From the NCBI GenBank assembly GCA_958438955.1, contig CAUBTS010000008.1:1-39995 (forward strand): 39,995 nt of DNA, written 5' to 3'. Below the pieces are notes generated by a model. The model did no database searches and was not told the DNA's origin. It saw only the letters and a program-made list of their open reading frames with translations. The translations under genes were made by a program, and so were the position numbers. Positions 24,222 through 31,753 of the stretch are shown here, piece after piece. This DNA comes from an uncultured Collinsella sp. Its GTDB lineage: Bacteria > Actinomycetota > Coriobacteriia > Coriobacteriales > Coriobacteriaceae. Each line of letters starts with the position of its first letter. The stretch's first letter is position 1.

Positions 24222-24243
24222 AACCTGTCCCTTTTTGCAGGTT
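24222..24243 (-). terminator. Terminator-like hairpin inside the TerB-BrxD-BrxHI set
   Basis: AACCTG pairs with CAGGTT around a 10-nt loop, and on the minus strand is followed by TATTTT. It overlaps the stop codon of the ATPase gene. The 6-bp stem is short, so it may be an attenuator lowering helicase expression rather than a full stop. Confidence 0.4.
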
Positions 24244-25546
24244 AGATGGTGAATTCGGCGAAGTTGCGGTCGTCGTCCGCGGTGCCGGTGTCGTCTGTTG
24301 CGGCTGCCGGCGCCAGCGCGTCGCCGCCGACGCTTTGCAGCAGCTCGGCTACGTTGGCGTTGGGGTTTTGGCATAGGATGTCGAGCAGCTCGATAAAGTC
24401 ACGAATGACTTCACGCGGCGTCAGATGCGTGTCGGCTCCCACGCGACCGAACTCGATCTTGAGGAAGTCCACCAAGTCGTTCTCGGTAAGTGTGGGCGTC
24501 CAGCCAAAGTAGCCGGCATGGATCTGCATGAGCTTTTCGATGAGCACCAGCAGCTCCTCGTAGGTGAGCGGCTGCAGGCGGATGATGGGAGCGAGCATGT
24601 CTTTGAGATCATCGCGCGCAAAACGGCCCTGAGCGAGACGGCTCCGAAGGGCCTCGTAGGAAAAGACGCCGCGGCGGCGGTCCTCGATAGAGGTCGGCGT
24701 GCCGCCCATGATCATGCCCAGGTACTGCGCCTTGCCCTGGAGCGTGTCGTTGTACATGGTCAGGATCTTCTCGTAGTTGTACTGGCGCGTGATCGCGTTG
24801 GGAATCTTATACAGATTCACGAGCTCGTCGATGAGCACCAGCATGCCCTTGTAGCCGCTGCAAACCAAAAAACGCGCGATGAGTTTGACGTAGTCGTACC
24901 AGTCGTCATCGCTGATGATGGTCGAGGAGCCCAGCTCGGCGCGTGCCTCACTCTTGGTGCGGTACTCGCCACGAATCCATTTGGTCACGCGGCTCATAGC
25001 TTCTTCGTCGCCCTCGGATACGGCCGCGCGGTAGCGGCGGAGCATACGGGCGAAGTCGAAGCCGTGGACCATTTCCTCGAGCGGGGCCAGTTGGGCATTG
25101 ACGGCAGACTCATCGGCATCGGCACACGAGGCGACCCAGCGATCCAGGATAAGGTTGAGCGCACCGCCCTCGGGGCGCGTTTTAGTCGATATGTTGCGGA
25201 TGAGCTCACGGTAGGTGGCAAGGCCCTGTCCCTGGCCGCCCTGCAGGCGGCGCTCAGGGGATAGGTCGGCATCGGCGACGACGAATCCCTCACCCATGGC
25301 GTGCGTGCGGATGGTCTGGAGCAAAAAGCTCTTGCCGGCTCCGTAGCGACCGACCAGAAAGCGGAAGCTCGCGCCGCCGTCGGCGATGAGACTCAGGTCG
25401 GTGAGCAGGGCGCGGATCTCTACCTCGCGCCCTACGGTGATGTAGGGAAGGCCGATGCGCGGGACCACGCCGCCCTTGAGCGAGTTGAGAATGACGGCGG
25501 CGACGCGCTTGGGCACACGGGGTGCTGCGGATGTGGTATCACTCAT
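24242..25546 (-). CDS. BrxD-like ATP-binding protein (DUF2791 type)
   Basis: A 434-residue P-loop ATPase of the BREX ATP-binding (DUF2791) type. Walker A is GRYGAGKS (residues 66-73), Walker B is LVLIDE (236-241), and MIMGGTP/RRRGVFSYEALRSRL matches the sensor region of the family. The C-terminus is a small, Ala-rich acidic tail. The start at 25546 overlaps the stop region of the TerB_N gene by 8 bp, so the two are translationally coupled. The helicase gene follows after 115 bp. BrxD-type ATPases are thought to load or control partner helicases; that partner here is probably the BrxHI-like protein. Confidence 0.85.
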   Translation of the reverse strand: MSDTTSAAPRVPKRVAAVILNSLKGGVVPRIGLPYITVGREVEIRALLTDLSLIADGGASFRFLVGRYGAGKSFLLQTIRTHAMGEGFVVADADLSPERRLQGGQGQGLATYRELIRNISTKTRPEGGALNLILDRWVASCADADESAVNAQLAPLEEMVHGFDFARMLRRYRAAVSEGDEEAMSRVTKWIRGEYRTKSEARAELGSSTIISDDDWYDYVKLIARFLVCSGYKGMLVLIDELVNLYKIPNAITRQYNYEKILTMYNDTLQGKAQYLGMIMGGTPTSIEDRRRGVFSYEALRSRLAQGRFARDDLKDMLAPIIRLQPLTYEELLVLIEKLMQIHAGYFGWTPTLTENDLVDFLKIEFGRVGADTHLTPREVIRDFIELLDILCQNPNANVAELLQSVGGDALAPAAATDDTGTADDDRNFAEFTI

Positions 25547-27299
25547 GGTCTAGGTATCCTCTCACGTCTGCTTCGTAGTCCTCGATAATGTGCGGTCCTG
25601 CCGCGCCAAATTCAATTACGGTGTCATCCACCAGGTCAAAGAGCGCCTCGTTGATGGTATCGACGAGCATGTCCTCGCTCTTGCCCGACTGTGCCACCGC
25701 CAATGCCGTCTGCGCCGTGTTCTGCTCGAGCAACGCGCGGAGATAGGCGTCTGCGGCAGGCGCGAGTTCGTTCGTGGCGTCAGCGGGCGCAGCAGCTGCG
25801 AACACGGGCGTCGGTGCGAGGAGCGGTGCCACGACGCCAAACTCTTCGGTGGAGACAGTCGGCTCGTCGGGTTCGTCTTGCCGTGTGGCCATCTCGCCAG
25901 GTCCGGCGGTCATGCCGGGCGCAGACTCGGTGTTCGGTTGCTCGATAAGCGTCGCCTCGGCTTCCATAGGCACATCATCCTCGCGCTCCTCATCAATCAA
26001 AAGCGCTTCACGCGTTTGCGCGGCGGCGCTCCGAATGTGCCCCAGCTGACTCAAATCGATATCGATCTTGACAGGCTGGTGCGCGGCGTCCCACGAAAGC
26101 CATGCCACGATCTCGTCATCGATGATCTTGGCCAGATATTTGGGGACCTTCTCCTCCTTTAGGGGATGGGTGGGGTCTAGGGCCAGGCGCAGGCGTTGGT
26201 CGCAGGCGCGCATCATCTCACCGAGCTTGCTACTTTTTTGTCTGCTGCCGTGGATGCGCATGCATTCCCAAAAGCCATTTTGGCAGCGGTAGATGTGAAT
26301 GGGGTCCAGGCGATATTCGCAGTCCTCGTGGCGCTCGGGCGCAAAGAACACGGCCGAGGCAAACATGGTGTAGGGCATGGCCGTCTCCTCCCCAAACAAG
26401 CTCGCTACGATGCCGGTCTTTCGGTGCGTGTCATAGTAGCGCGCCATACGGACATACGCGGCGCATGCCACGTGGCGCAGGTCGCGATGGTGGGAACGGT
26501 CGAGCCGTGAGTTATTCAGGTTGTACGTGGAGAGGGCGTTGATGGCGGTCATGAGTCGCTCCTCGCCTGCCTCGTCGGGCGGAAGGGGGAGCGTGGGCTC
26601 GGAGGTCTTGCGACGCGCAGGCGCCAGGTCTGGCGGCGTTGGCGCGGGCGCAAGGTCTCGCGCCGCACGCCGCAGCTCGATAAGGGCGTTATCGAACATG
26701 ACGGTTTTAGAGTCGCGAAGCAGCTTGGGGTCGAGTCTGTGGAACACGGCGTAGTCCTGCAGCCACACGCGTGCGAACCGGTCGATGCCGGGTTCAAAGG
26801 CGCGATAGGCATCCCAAAAGGCCTTGATTTTGTTAAAACCATCGAGTGGGTCATCTACGCCAATGCCGCAGATCAGCTCATAGAGATACAGAAAGGCAAA
26901 GGACGTAGACGTTTCCTCGACGGTTCCGCGGCGCACTTGGGTGCGCCAGGTAAAATAGCCACGCAGCTGCCGATCGCTCATGGCGTTATAGGTGGGAAAG
27001 TACGACTTGAATGTGCCGTTGTAGGGGCAGTCGTCCTCAAAGTCGGCCATCAGCAGGCCTTGGCGGTAGAAAAGCTCGGCTTCCGAAAGCCAACGTCCCG
27101 CGCCACCCTTGGGGTCTTCTTGCCAACGCGATATCTCACGCATTTTGCGGTACTGGTCGGGAAGGAAGTTCTGCATCTGACGACCGGTTTTGAGAATCGG
27201 CTCGTCAGCATAGACTTCGTTTGAGAAGCGAGCGGACTGATGGGTCCGGGCCTCGGCCATAATGCGCTCGATGAGCATCTTGATGTCCTGGTCGGCCAC
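25539..27299 (-). CDS. TerB_N-domain protein of a BrxD-BrxHI cassette
   Basis: A 586-residue protein whose first third matches the TerB N-terminal domain: LPDQYRKM, WLSEAELFYRQGLLMADFED, KSYFPTYNAMSDRQLRGYFT and FAFLYLYELICGIG. The middle has an AERHEDCEYRLDPIHIYRC segment. The last 150 residues are acidic and low in complexity and end in a short folded segment; a TerB_C domain could not be confirmed. The start is GTG 27299 with GGAGAGGAGAG before it. It is the promoter-proximal gene of the cassette, with an extended -10 at 27337-27345. From memory, TerB_N proteins have been linked with ATPases and helicases in predicted defence loci. Confidence 0.78.
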   Translation of the reverse strand: MADQDIKMLIERIMAEARTHQSARFSNEVYADEPILKTGRQMQNFLPDQYRKMREISRWQEDPKGGAGRWLSEAELFYRQGLLMADFEDDCPYNGTFKSYFPTYNAMSDRQLRGYFTWRTQVRRGTVEETSTSFAFLYLYELICGIGVDDPLDGFNKIKAFWDAYRAFEPGIDRFARVWLQDYAVFHRLDPKLLRDSKTVMFDNALIELRRAARDLAPAPTPPDLAPARRKTSEPTLPLPPDEAGEERLMTAINALSTYNLNNSRLDRSHHRDLRHVACAAYVRMARYYDTHRKTGIVASLFGEETAMPYTMFASAVFFAPERHEDCEYRLDPIHIYRCQNGFWECMRIHGSRQKSSKLGEMMRACDQRLRLALDPTHPLKEEKVPKYLAKIIDDEIVAWLSWDAAHQPVKIDIDLSQLGHIRSAAAQTREALLIDEEREDDVPMEAEATLIEQPNTESAPGMTAGPGEMATRQDEPDEPTVSTEEFGVVAPLLAPTPVFAAAAPADATNELAPAADAYLRALLEQNTAQTALAVAQSGKSEDMLVDTINEALFDLVDDTVIEFGAAGPHIIEDYEADVRGYLDHE

Positions 27300-27336
27300 C
27301 GTCTCTCCTCTCCTAACGCAGCTTCGGTGACCTCAT

Positions 27337-27345
27337 ATCATAGCA
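27337..27345 (-). promoter_or_regulatory. Extended -10 element of the TerB-BrxD-BrxHI operon
   Basis: Minus strand TGCTATGAT (27345 to 27337): a TATGAT -10 with the TGn extension. Transcription would start near 27330, about 30 nt before the GTG at 27299. No clear -35 is present, as is usual for extended -10 promoters. Confidence 0.45.
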
Positions 27346-27387
27346 CAGCATCAAACAGGTGTTCGAGATACCGCTACGTAGATAGAT

Positions 27388-28104
27388 TTAGAACAGGAGG
27401 GCGTAGATGACGGCTATGACAACGGAGGGGAGCATATTGGCCGTGCGGAAGGTCTGAGGACGGATGAGGTTGACGCCGACGCAGAAGATGAGTATAGAGC
27501 CCACGAGCGATAGACTGTCGAGGGCGGCGGCGGTCATGATGGGGGAGAGCGCGCCGGCAAACAGCGTAATCGTTCCCTGGAATACGGCAACGGGCAGGGC
27601 GGAGAAGATGCAGCCGCGGCCGAGCGAAGCCGTCATGGTGCAGACGATGATGCAGTCCAACGCGCCCTTGAGGGCAAGCGTGGACCAGTCGCCGAGCAAG
27701 CCGTCTTGGATTGATCCCACGATAGCCATGGCACCGATGCAGACGGTCAGCGATGTCGAGACAAAGGCATTGGTGAACTCGTTGTCTCCCTCGCTGCCGG
27801 TTTTGCGCTTGAGCCATTCGCCCAGGTTTTCGATGCCGGCTTCCAGGTTAACGGCCTCGCCGATGAGCGAGCCGAGGGCAAACGAGACGATGAGCATGGT
27901 GGTGCCGGTGGTCTCCAGCGCTTTCCCGTCAATGACGAGCATCTTTTGCATGGTGCCGCCCAGTCCGATAAACAAAACGCACAGCCCCGACGCCTTCATG
28001 AGCGTGTCTTGGATGCGGGGTGTGATAAAGCGTCCGCCTATAAGGCCCAGCAGTCCGCCCGCAATCAAAAGTGCGACGTTGATGACCGTTCCCAAACCCG
28101 GCAT
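27388..28104 (-). CDS. DUF554 family membrane protein
   Basis: A 238-residue integral membrane protein with about seven hydrophobic spans, matching DUF554 (YdfK/YqgA-like): MPGLGTVINVALLIAGGLLG at the start, GLCVLFIGLGGTMQK, and SFALGSLIGEA. Function is unknown; the family is assumed to be a small transporter. The start at 28104 was chosen because GGGAGGG lies 4-5 bp upstream and homologues begin at this MPGLG; longer in-frame starts add a non-hydrophobic leader. It is apparently single and is not overlapped by its neighbours. Confidence 0.87.
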   Translation of the reverse strand: MPGLGTVINVALLIAGGLLGLIGGRFITPRIQDTLMKASGLCVLFIGLGGTMQKMLVIDGKALETTGTTMLIVSFALGSLIGEAVNLEAGIENLGEWLKRKTGSEGDNEFTNAFVSTSLTVCIGAMAIVGSIQDGLLGDWSTLALKGALDCIIVCTMTASLGRGCIFSALPVAVFQGTITLFAGALSPIMTAAALDSLSLVGSILIFCVGVNLIRPQTFRTANMLPSVVIAVIYALLF

Positions 28105-28222
28105 GAACCCTCCCATATTGATGCCAACCTGGCAATCGTAGCAGAACGGGCTGCAGGGTGCGTCATGCCTCATCCTATACGTTATATAAGTGGTATTAAT
28201 GACGGCATTTGATGCCCGAGCC

Positions 28223-29635
28223 TCAGCCTCCCATCACGACATAGGGGCTGTAATCGAAGCACAGCGTCATGAGTCGCTGCGGGGACTCAATGGCCGCGGC
28301 GATGATATCGGCATCTCGAGCTCGGTCAAATCCCACGAGCTCAATTTGATACGAGACGTCTTCCATTTTATGGAGTATCCGGTTATTCAGGAGATTCTCA
28401 CCGTCGAATTCCTCGGTTTTGCCTCCGTCCGAGGTTACGGCATACAGGTGCAGTTTTGCGGTGGTCGCAGGGTCGGCGACCGTGAGGTTGTCGATTTGGT
28501 TGGCCGTGCCCTTTGCCCCAAGCAAGGTGAGCAAGGTGGGGGCTACGACCTCGCCCGATGGCAGAAAAACAACTTCGACGGTTTTAGGGAATGCGATAAT
28601 GGCTGCTTTGCGGACGGGCTTATCGGCAGCGGTGACCTCAATGCTCGCGGCGTCGACGGTTTCCGTGCGGTCGAGCGCGACCATCATGCAACAATTGCCC
28701 TCGTCGATGTCTGCCGGCATGGGACACCCCAAGTTTTCGCCAGCTTGCGTGCCGCCCACTGCGGTGGCTGTTTCGCTTGGCTCGCTGAAAGTGGCTGAAG
28801 GACCGCTCGATGGCGGTGTTATGCCGCCTGGTGCGCCATTGTCCCCAGGCGCTATTTCACCGCTGCTCTCGCTGGAGTCGCTTGCGATGTCACCTGTCGA
28901 GGGGGCGAGTCCGACCGCTCCTACTCCGCTCCATTCCATCTCGAGGAGCGCCGGATCGACAAGGACGTGATGCACATCTTGCGTTTCGGTACTGATATCG
29001 ACAGGACCGGGATCTGCCCCTCGCGTCAGGCTGAGCGATCCGGTCCGCTGTTTGCCCCGAATCTCCTGGCTTTCTGTGCCGCTCGCGTAGAACATTAGAG
29101 CGATCTCGCCATTTGCCGTGGCGTCGGTGCCCGCCTTGGTCATTTTCAGCGATGCGGTGAATGAGATAGCGGGCTGCGTGCCATCGGCGCTCGAGGGGAC
29201 GCAGCCCAGGCATACACCCCCTCCGTTTTCGAAAAACGTGCTGTCGAAGGCGACTGTTGCCCCGTCCGCCGAGTCATCGGACAGGGTGATGTCGAGGCAC
29301 AGCTCCACGTCGCAGGAATCGCCATCGGCATCAGTTGCAGCTGCGCGCCATGTGCAGATAACGCATCCCGTTAGGGGGCCGTCCGCTGTGCTCGAGTGCT
29401 CGGTATCCACGACTATCGAGCTGTTCGTGCAGCGACGGAGGCACCCCGAGGCCGAAATGCTTGCCTGCGCAAGCGAGAAGCGTTGGCGCGCGATGGTGCT
29501 CATCTGGTTTGTGGCGAGACAGTTGACGGCAGGTAAGGGGGCGTCCACGGCGGGTGTCGCTAGAGCGGCAACGGGCATGCCGGTGGCAAGCGCACTACAG
29601 AGCGCGGCAACGGGCAAAAGGTTCTTTGATGCCAT
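28223..29635 (-). CDS. Secreted cysteine-rich protein of unknown function
   Basis: A 470-residue protein with a Sec-type signal peptide (residues 1-26, ending ALAT-like). The mature part contains about 13 cysteines, including CLRRC, CVIC, CDVELC, VCLGC and NCC clusters. A low-complexity Ser/Gly/Pro/Glu segment lies near residues 240-295. I do not recognise a family. No sorting signal or C-terminal membrane span is visible, so it may be released or held by partner proteins. AAGGAGAA precedes the ATG. It is 41 bp downstream of a small protein with a sorting-like tail, and may belong to the same surface unit. Confidence 0.75.
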   Translation of the reverse strand: MASKNLLPVAALCSALATGMPVAALATPAVDAPLPAVNCLATNQMSTIARQRFSLAQASISASGCLRRCTNSSIVVDTEHSSTADGPLTGCVICTWRAAATDADGDSCDVELCLDITLSDDSADGATVAFDSTFFENGGGVCLGCVPSSADGTQPAISFTASLKMTKAGTDATANGEIALMFYASGTESQEIRGKQRTGSLSLTRGADPGPVDISTETQDVHHVLVDPALLEMEWSGVGAVGLAPSTGDIASDSSESSGEIAPGDNGAPGGITPPSSGPSATFSEPSETATAVGGTQAGENLGCPMPADIDEGNCCMMVALDRTETVDAASIEVTAADKPVRKAAIIAFPKTVEVVFLPSGEVVAPTLLTLLGAKGTANQIDNLTVADPATTAKLHLYAVTSDGGKTEEFDGENLLNNRILHKMEDVSYQIELVGFDRARDADIIAAAIESPQRLMTLCFDYSPYVVMGG

Positions 29636-29676
29636 GGGTTCTCCTTACCTATGCTGGACGGTCTCGATTCGTGTGG

Positions 29677-29934
29677 CTACCGGCTGCGTTTGATGTGCAG
29701 GCCAAGGCCGATGGCGCTAGCGCCTGCCGTGGCGATTCCTGCTGCCAGGAGCTGTCGCGTGTCGCTCGTTTGCGCGAGGGGTTCATGTTGGCCACTGCGT
29801 TCGAGTTCCGATAGATCGACAGTTACCTGCGTGGCAGCCTGCGCCTGCTCTTGTTGGGCAAAGGCGGCGATCGGGGCAAACGTTGCAACGCCGATGATGA
29901 CGGCAAGGACAATCGCCTTAGGCCGTGTGCGCAC
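29677..29934 (-). CDS. Small secreted protein with LAQTS sorting-like C-terminus
   Basis: An 85-residue protein with an N-terminal signal peptide (to about residue 26) and a C-terminus made of LAQTSDT, a hydrophobic stretch (LLAAGIATAGASAIGLGL) and a basic tail (HIKRSR). This order matches cell-wall sorting signals; LAxTG is recognised by class E sortases of Actinobacteria, and the last Gly is Ser here. GTG 29934 is the only plausible start and overlaps the upstream gene by 17 bp, implying coupling. The mature chain between the two ends is only about 35 residues, so it could be a wall-anchored peptide. Confidence 0.7.
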   Translation of the reverse strand: MRTRPKAIVLAVIIGVATFAPIAAFAQQEQAQAATQVTVDLSELERSGQHEPLAQTSDTRQLLAAGIATAGASAIGLGLHIKRSR

Positions 29935-30517
29935 CGGGCTCGACCGTCCACGTAATGCTTGCGACCTGGTCGCCCTCGCCAGTCACATGGAAGATGTCCC
30001 GCGTGACGCGGGCGACATTGCCGCTTGTCTTGAGCTTAATCTTGTCCGTACCATCGGCGATGCCCTGGTAGCCCATGTCGAAGGATGCATTTTTGGAAAG
30101 GTCGAGGCCCGCTTCCTGCGTCGCGGCGTGGGCGTCTTGGAGTGCCTTGTCTGGGCCGACCTTAAAATCGATGGAGTTCTGGGCGGTCCCCGTCTTGGCG
30201 TCGGCGACGATGCTCCAGGACTTCTGGGCGGCAATCTTCATGTTGGTAACGTGGATGCCATAGGCCGAAAGATTGTCGATGGTGGTTGTATTCTCGGAAG
30301 GGCCCTGGAGCGTGCCGTCTGCCTTAGCGACGAACGGAATGACGGTCGGGGCTTTGAACTTGATGTTGTCGATTTCGGTCCTGATGGTCACGTTGGTGGT
30401 TCCAGTGCGTCCCTCCGCCAGGGCGGTGGTCGGCGCGGCGCCCATTGCGAGTGCGAGCGCCAGCCCTGCGCCCACGACGAGCACCCTGGCCCCATTCAAG
30501 TTCCTGGTGATGTCCAT
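29918..30517 (-). CDS. Secreted WxL/surface-type protein
   Basis: A 199-residue protein with a clear signal peptide (about residues 1-34, ending TALAEG). The mature region is Thr/Lys/Asp-rich and has alternating beta-strand-like pieces (TTNVTIRTEIDN, YGIHVTNMKI, ASITWTVEP). It resembles small beta-sandwich surface proteins of Coriobacteria, but no named family was identified. AGAAAGGAACG precedes ATG 30517. The stop overlaps the next gene by 17 bp. Confidence 0.7.
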   Translation of the reverse strand: MDITRNLNGARVLVVGAGLALALAMGAAPTTALAEGRTGTTNVTIRTEIDNIKFKAPTVIPFVAKADGTLQGPSENTTTIDNLSAYGIHVTNMKIAAQKSWSIVADAKTGTAQNSIDFKVGPDKALQDAHAATQEAGLDLSKNASFDMGYQGIADGTDKIKLKTSGNVARVTRDIFHVTGEGDQVASITWTVEPGAHTA

Positions 30518-30605
30518 AATCGTTCCTTTCTATTCGTCACGGACCGTTTCCGTGAGGGTTAGACGAAAGCGGCACGGGTGCGCATTTTCATAACAGGTGG
30601 CAGGT

Positions 30606-31115
30606 CTAGTCTTCTGTCTGCGCAACTCGCACCTTGACGCGCGTGGGATTGCCATGGACGTCGTAGGTCTTGGCGTCGAGCGCTTGAATCTCGATATACG
30701 CCTCGCCTTCTTTGATGTCGCCTGCAGGGCAGGTCTCAACGGTCTTGCCGGTCTCGACCACGCCCGATTCATAGATGGTCTCGTCGTTTTGGATCACGCG
30801 GAAACGCTGGGGAAACTTGTTATCCTGGACGTTTTGCACGTTGACGCGCAGCTTGCCGCCTTTTTGTAGCTGGGCGACCGGTGCGACCGAGATCGTCATC
30901 ATGTTGTCGCGGACGATGGCATCGAGCTCGTCCTGGATTTCCTGACGCGACTTACCCTCTGCCGCTGTGACCGAGGCACCCGTCTCGGCGACAGGCTTTG
31001 ACTGCCAAGCGTAAAGGCCGACGGCGATAAGGGCGCAGGCGATGGCCAAACAGACGGCGCCGAGCCTTTTTCGATGTTTTGACCCTAGGGGGCTCGACTG
31101 CTTCCTTACGCTCAT
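30606..31115 (-). CDS. Membrane-anchored extracytoplasmic protein of unknown function
   Basis: A 169-residue protein with a basic N-terminus, one hydrophobic span (about residues 20-37, LGAVCLAIACALIAVGLYAW) and a polar outer domain. The domain has Lys-Gly-Gly-Lys and TVETCPAGDIKEGEAYIE and ends in VKVRVAQTED, reminiscent of Ig-like or CARDB-type folds. No family is assigned. Its ATG overlaps the upstream 98-residue gene by 4 bp, so the pair is coupled. The neighbour downstream, 88 bp away, is another secreted protein, supporting an envelope role. Confidence 0.65.
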   Translation of the reverse strand: MSVRKQSSPLGSKHRKRLGAVCLAIACALIAVGLYAWQSKPVAETGASVTAAEGKSRQEIQDELDAIVRDNMMTISVAPVAQLQKGGKLRVNVQNVQDNKFPQRFRVIQNDETIYESGVVETGKTVETCPAGDIKEGEAYIEIQALDAKTYDVHGNPTRVKVRVAQTED

Positions 31116-31408
31116 GCGGCATCCTTAGTGGTATAGACGCGCGCGAACGTGGACGGATCGGCGCCAAAGAGCATGTGGAGCATGAGGCGTCGCGAGTAGA
31201 TGAGCTCGTCGAAGTTTGGGTCGAGTTTGATGTCGTGGATGTGGGCGATGTGGTGGGCGAGTGCCGAAAACGATTCGGGATCGCAAATCACGTCGGTGGT
31301 GACGTGATAGACAGCCGCATCGGGAAATGCCTCCTCATCGAAGGGCAGAAGATATGGGTCATCGTCAACTTCGATGGCGATGCCGTACTGGGGCCAGTAA
31401 TATGCCAT
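31112..31408 (-). CDS. 98-residue protein resembling the C-terminus of nuclease-like proteins
   Basis: The sequence opens YYWPQYGIAIEVDDDP and ends with a FSALAHHIAHIHDIKLD helix. By eye, AVYHVTTDVICDPESF lines up with VLLLTHRQISDEDRF near the end of the nuclease-like protein at 3713-4840. It could be a shortened C-terminal relative of that DUF559/VSR-like family, or unrelated; this is a visual match only. AGGGAGG lies 5 bp before ATG 31408. It overlaps the next gene by 4 bp, an odd pairing with an envelope protein. Confidence 0.45.
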   Translation of the reverse strand: MAYYWPQYGIAIEVDDDPYLLPFDEEAFPDAAVYHVTTDVICDPESFSALAHHIAHIHDIKLDPNFDELIYSRRLMLHMLFGADPSTFARVYTTKDAA

Positions 31409-31753
31409 GGGAACCTCCCTGTTTTTGGGCCAAACCTTCTATTGGTTTTGGCTGTCGATGCCGACCGTATCAGCCACAACTTGACCAATTTCTGACCAAA
31501 TGCTTGACGGGTTTACATCGCCGCAGGTGAGAGACGCTAAAAAATATCTCAAGTTTTTTCGAGCGCCAATTGTGTGCGTGGCTGCGATGGAAAGGAGCGC
31601 GTTAAATAGAGCGCCTGCCGAGAAAACGCCGCCGCTCGCCGAATTGCGCAAACGTAAAATTCGCCAATTATGGAGACGGTCTCAGTCACGTCGACGAAAC
31701 GATGCGGTAACATCTCCCTGCAAACACTGTAGTTAACTAAAGGGGGAGTTCGC
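31409..31753. other. Gene-free region between divergent genes
   Basis: The 345-bp gap is less GC-rich than its flanks. I see no ORF with a ribosome site, no clear terminator and no tRNA. A weak inverted repeat (CGAATT...AATTCG, about 31639-31662) is present. It probably holds promoters for the lactate dehydrogenase operon to the right and the 98-residue gene to the left, but no box pair was convincing. Confidence 0.5.

Noticed and set aside
21682..27299. A full BREX system
   Set aside because: Only BrxD- and BrxHI-like proteins are present. No PglZ, PglX methyltransferase, PglW kinase, PglY or BrxC was found, so it is described as a separate cassette.
31500..31736. 78-codon ORF in the gap before the lactate dehydrogenase gene
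   Set aside because: No ribosome site, low-complexity basic end, and it spans a likely promoter region.
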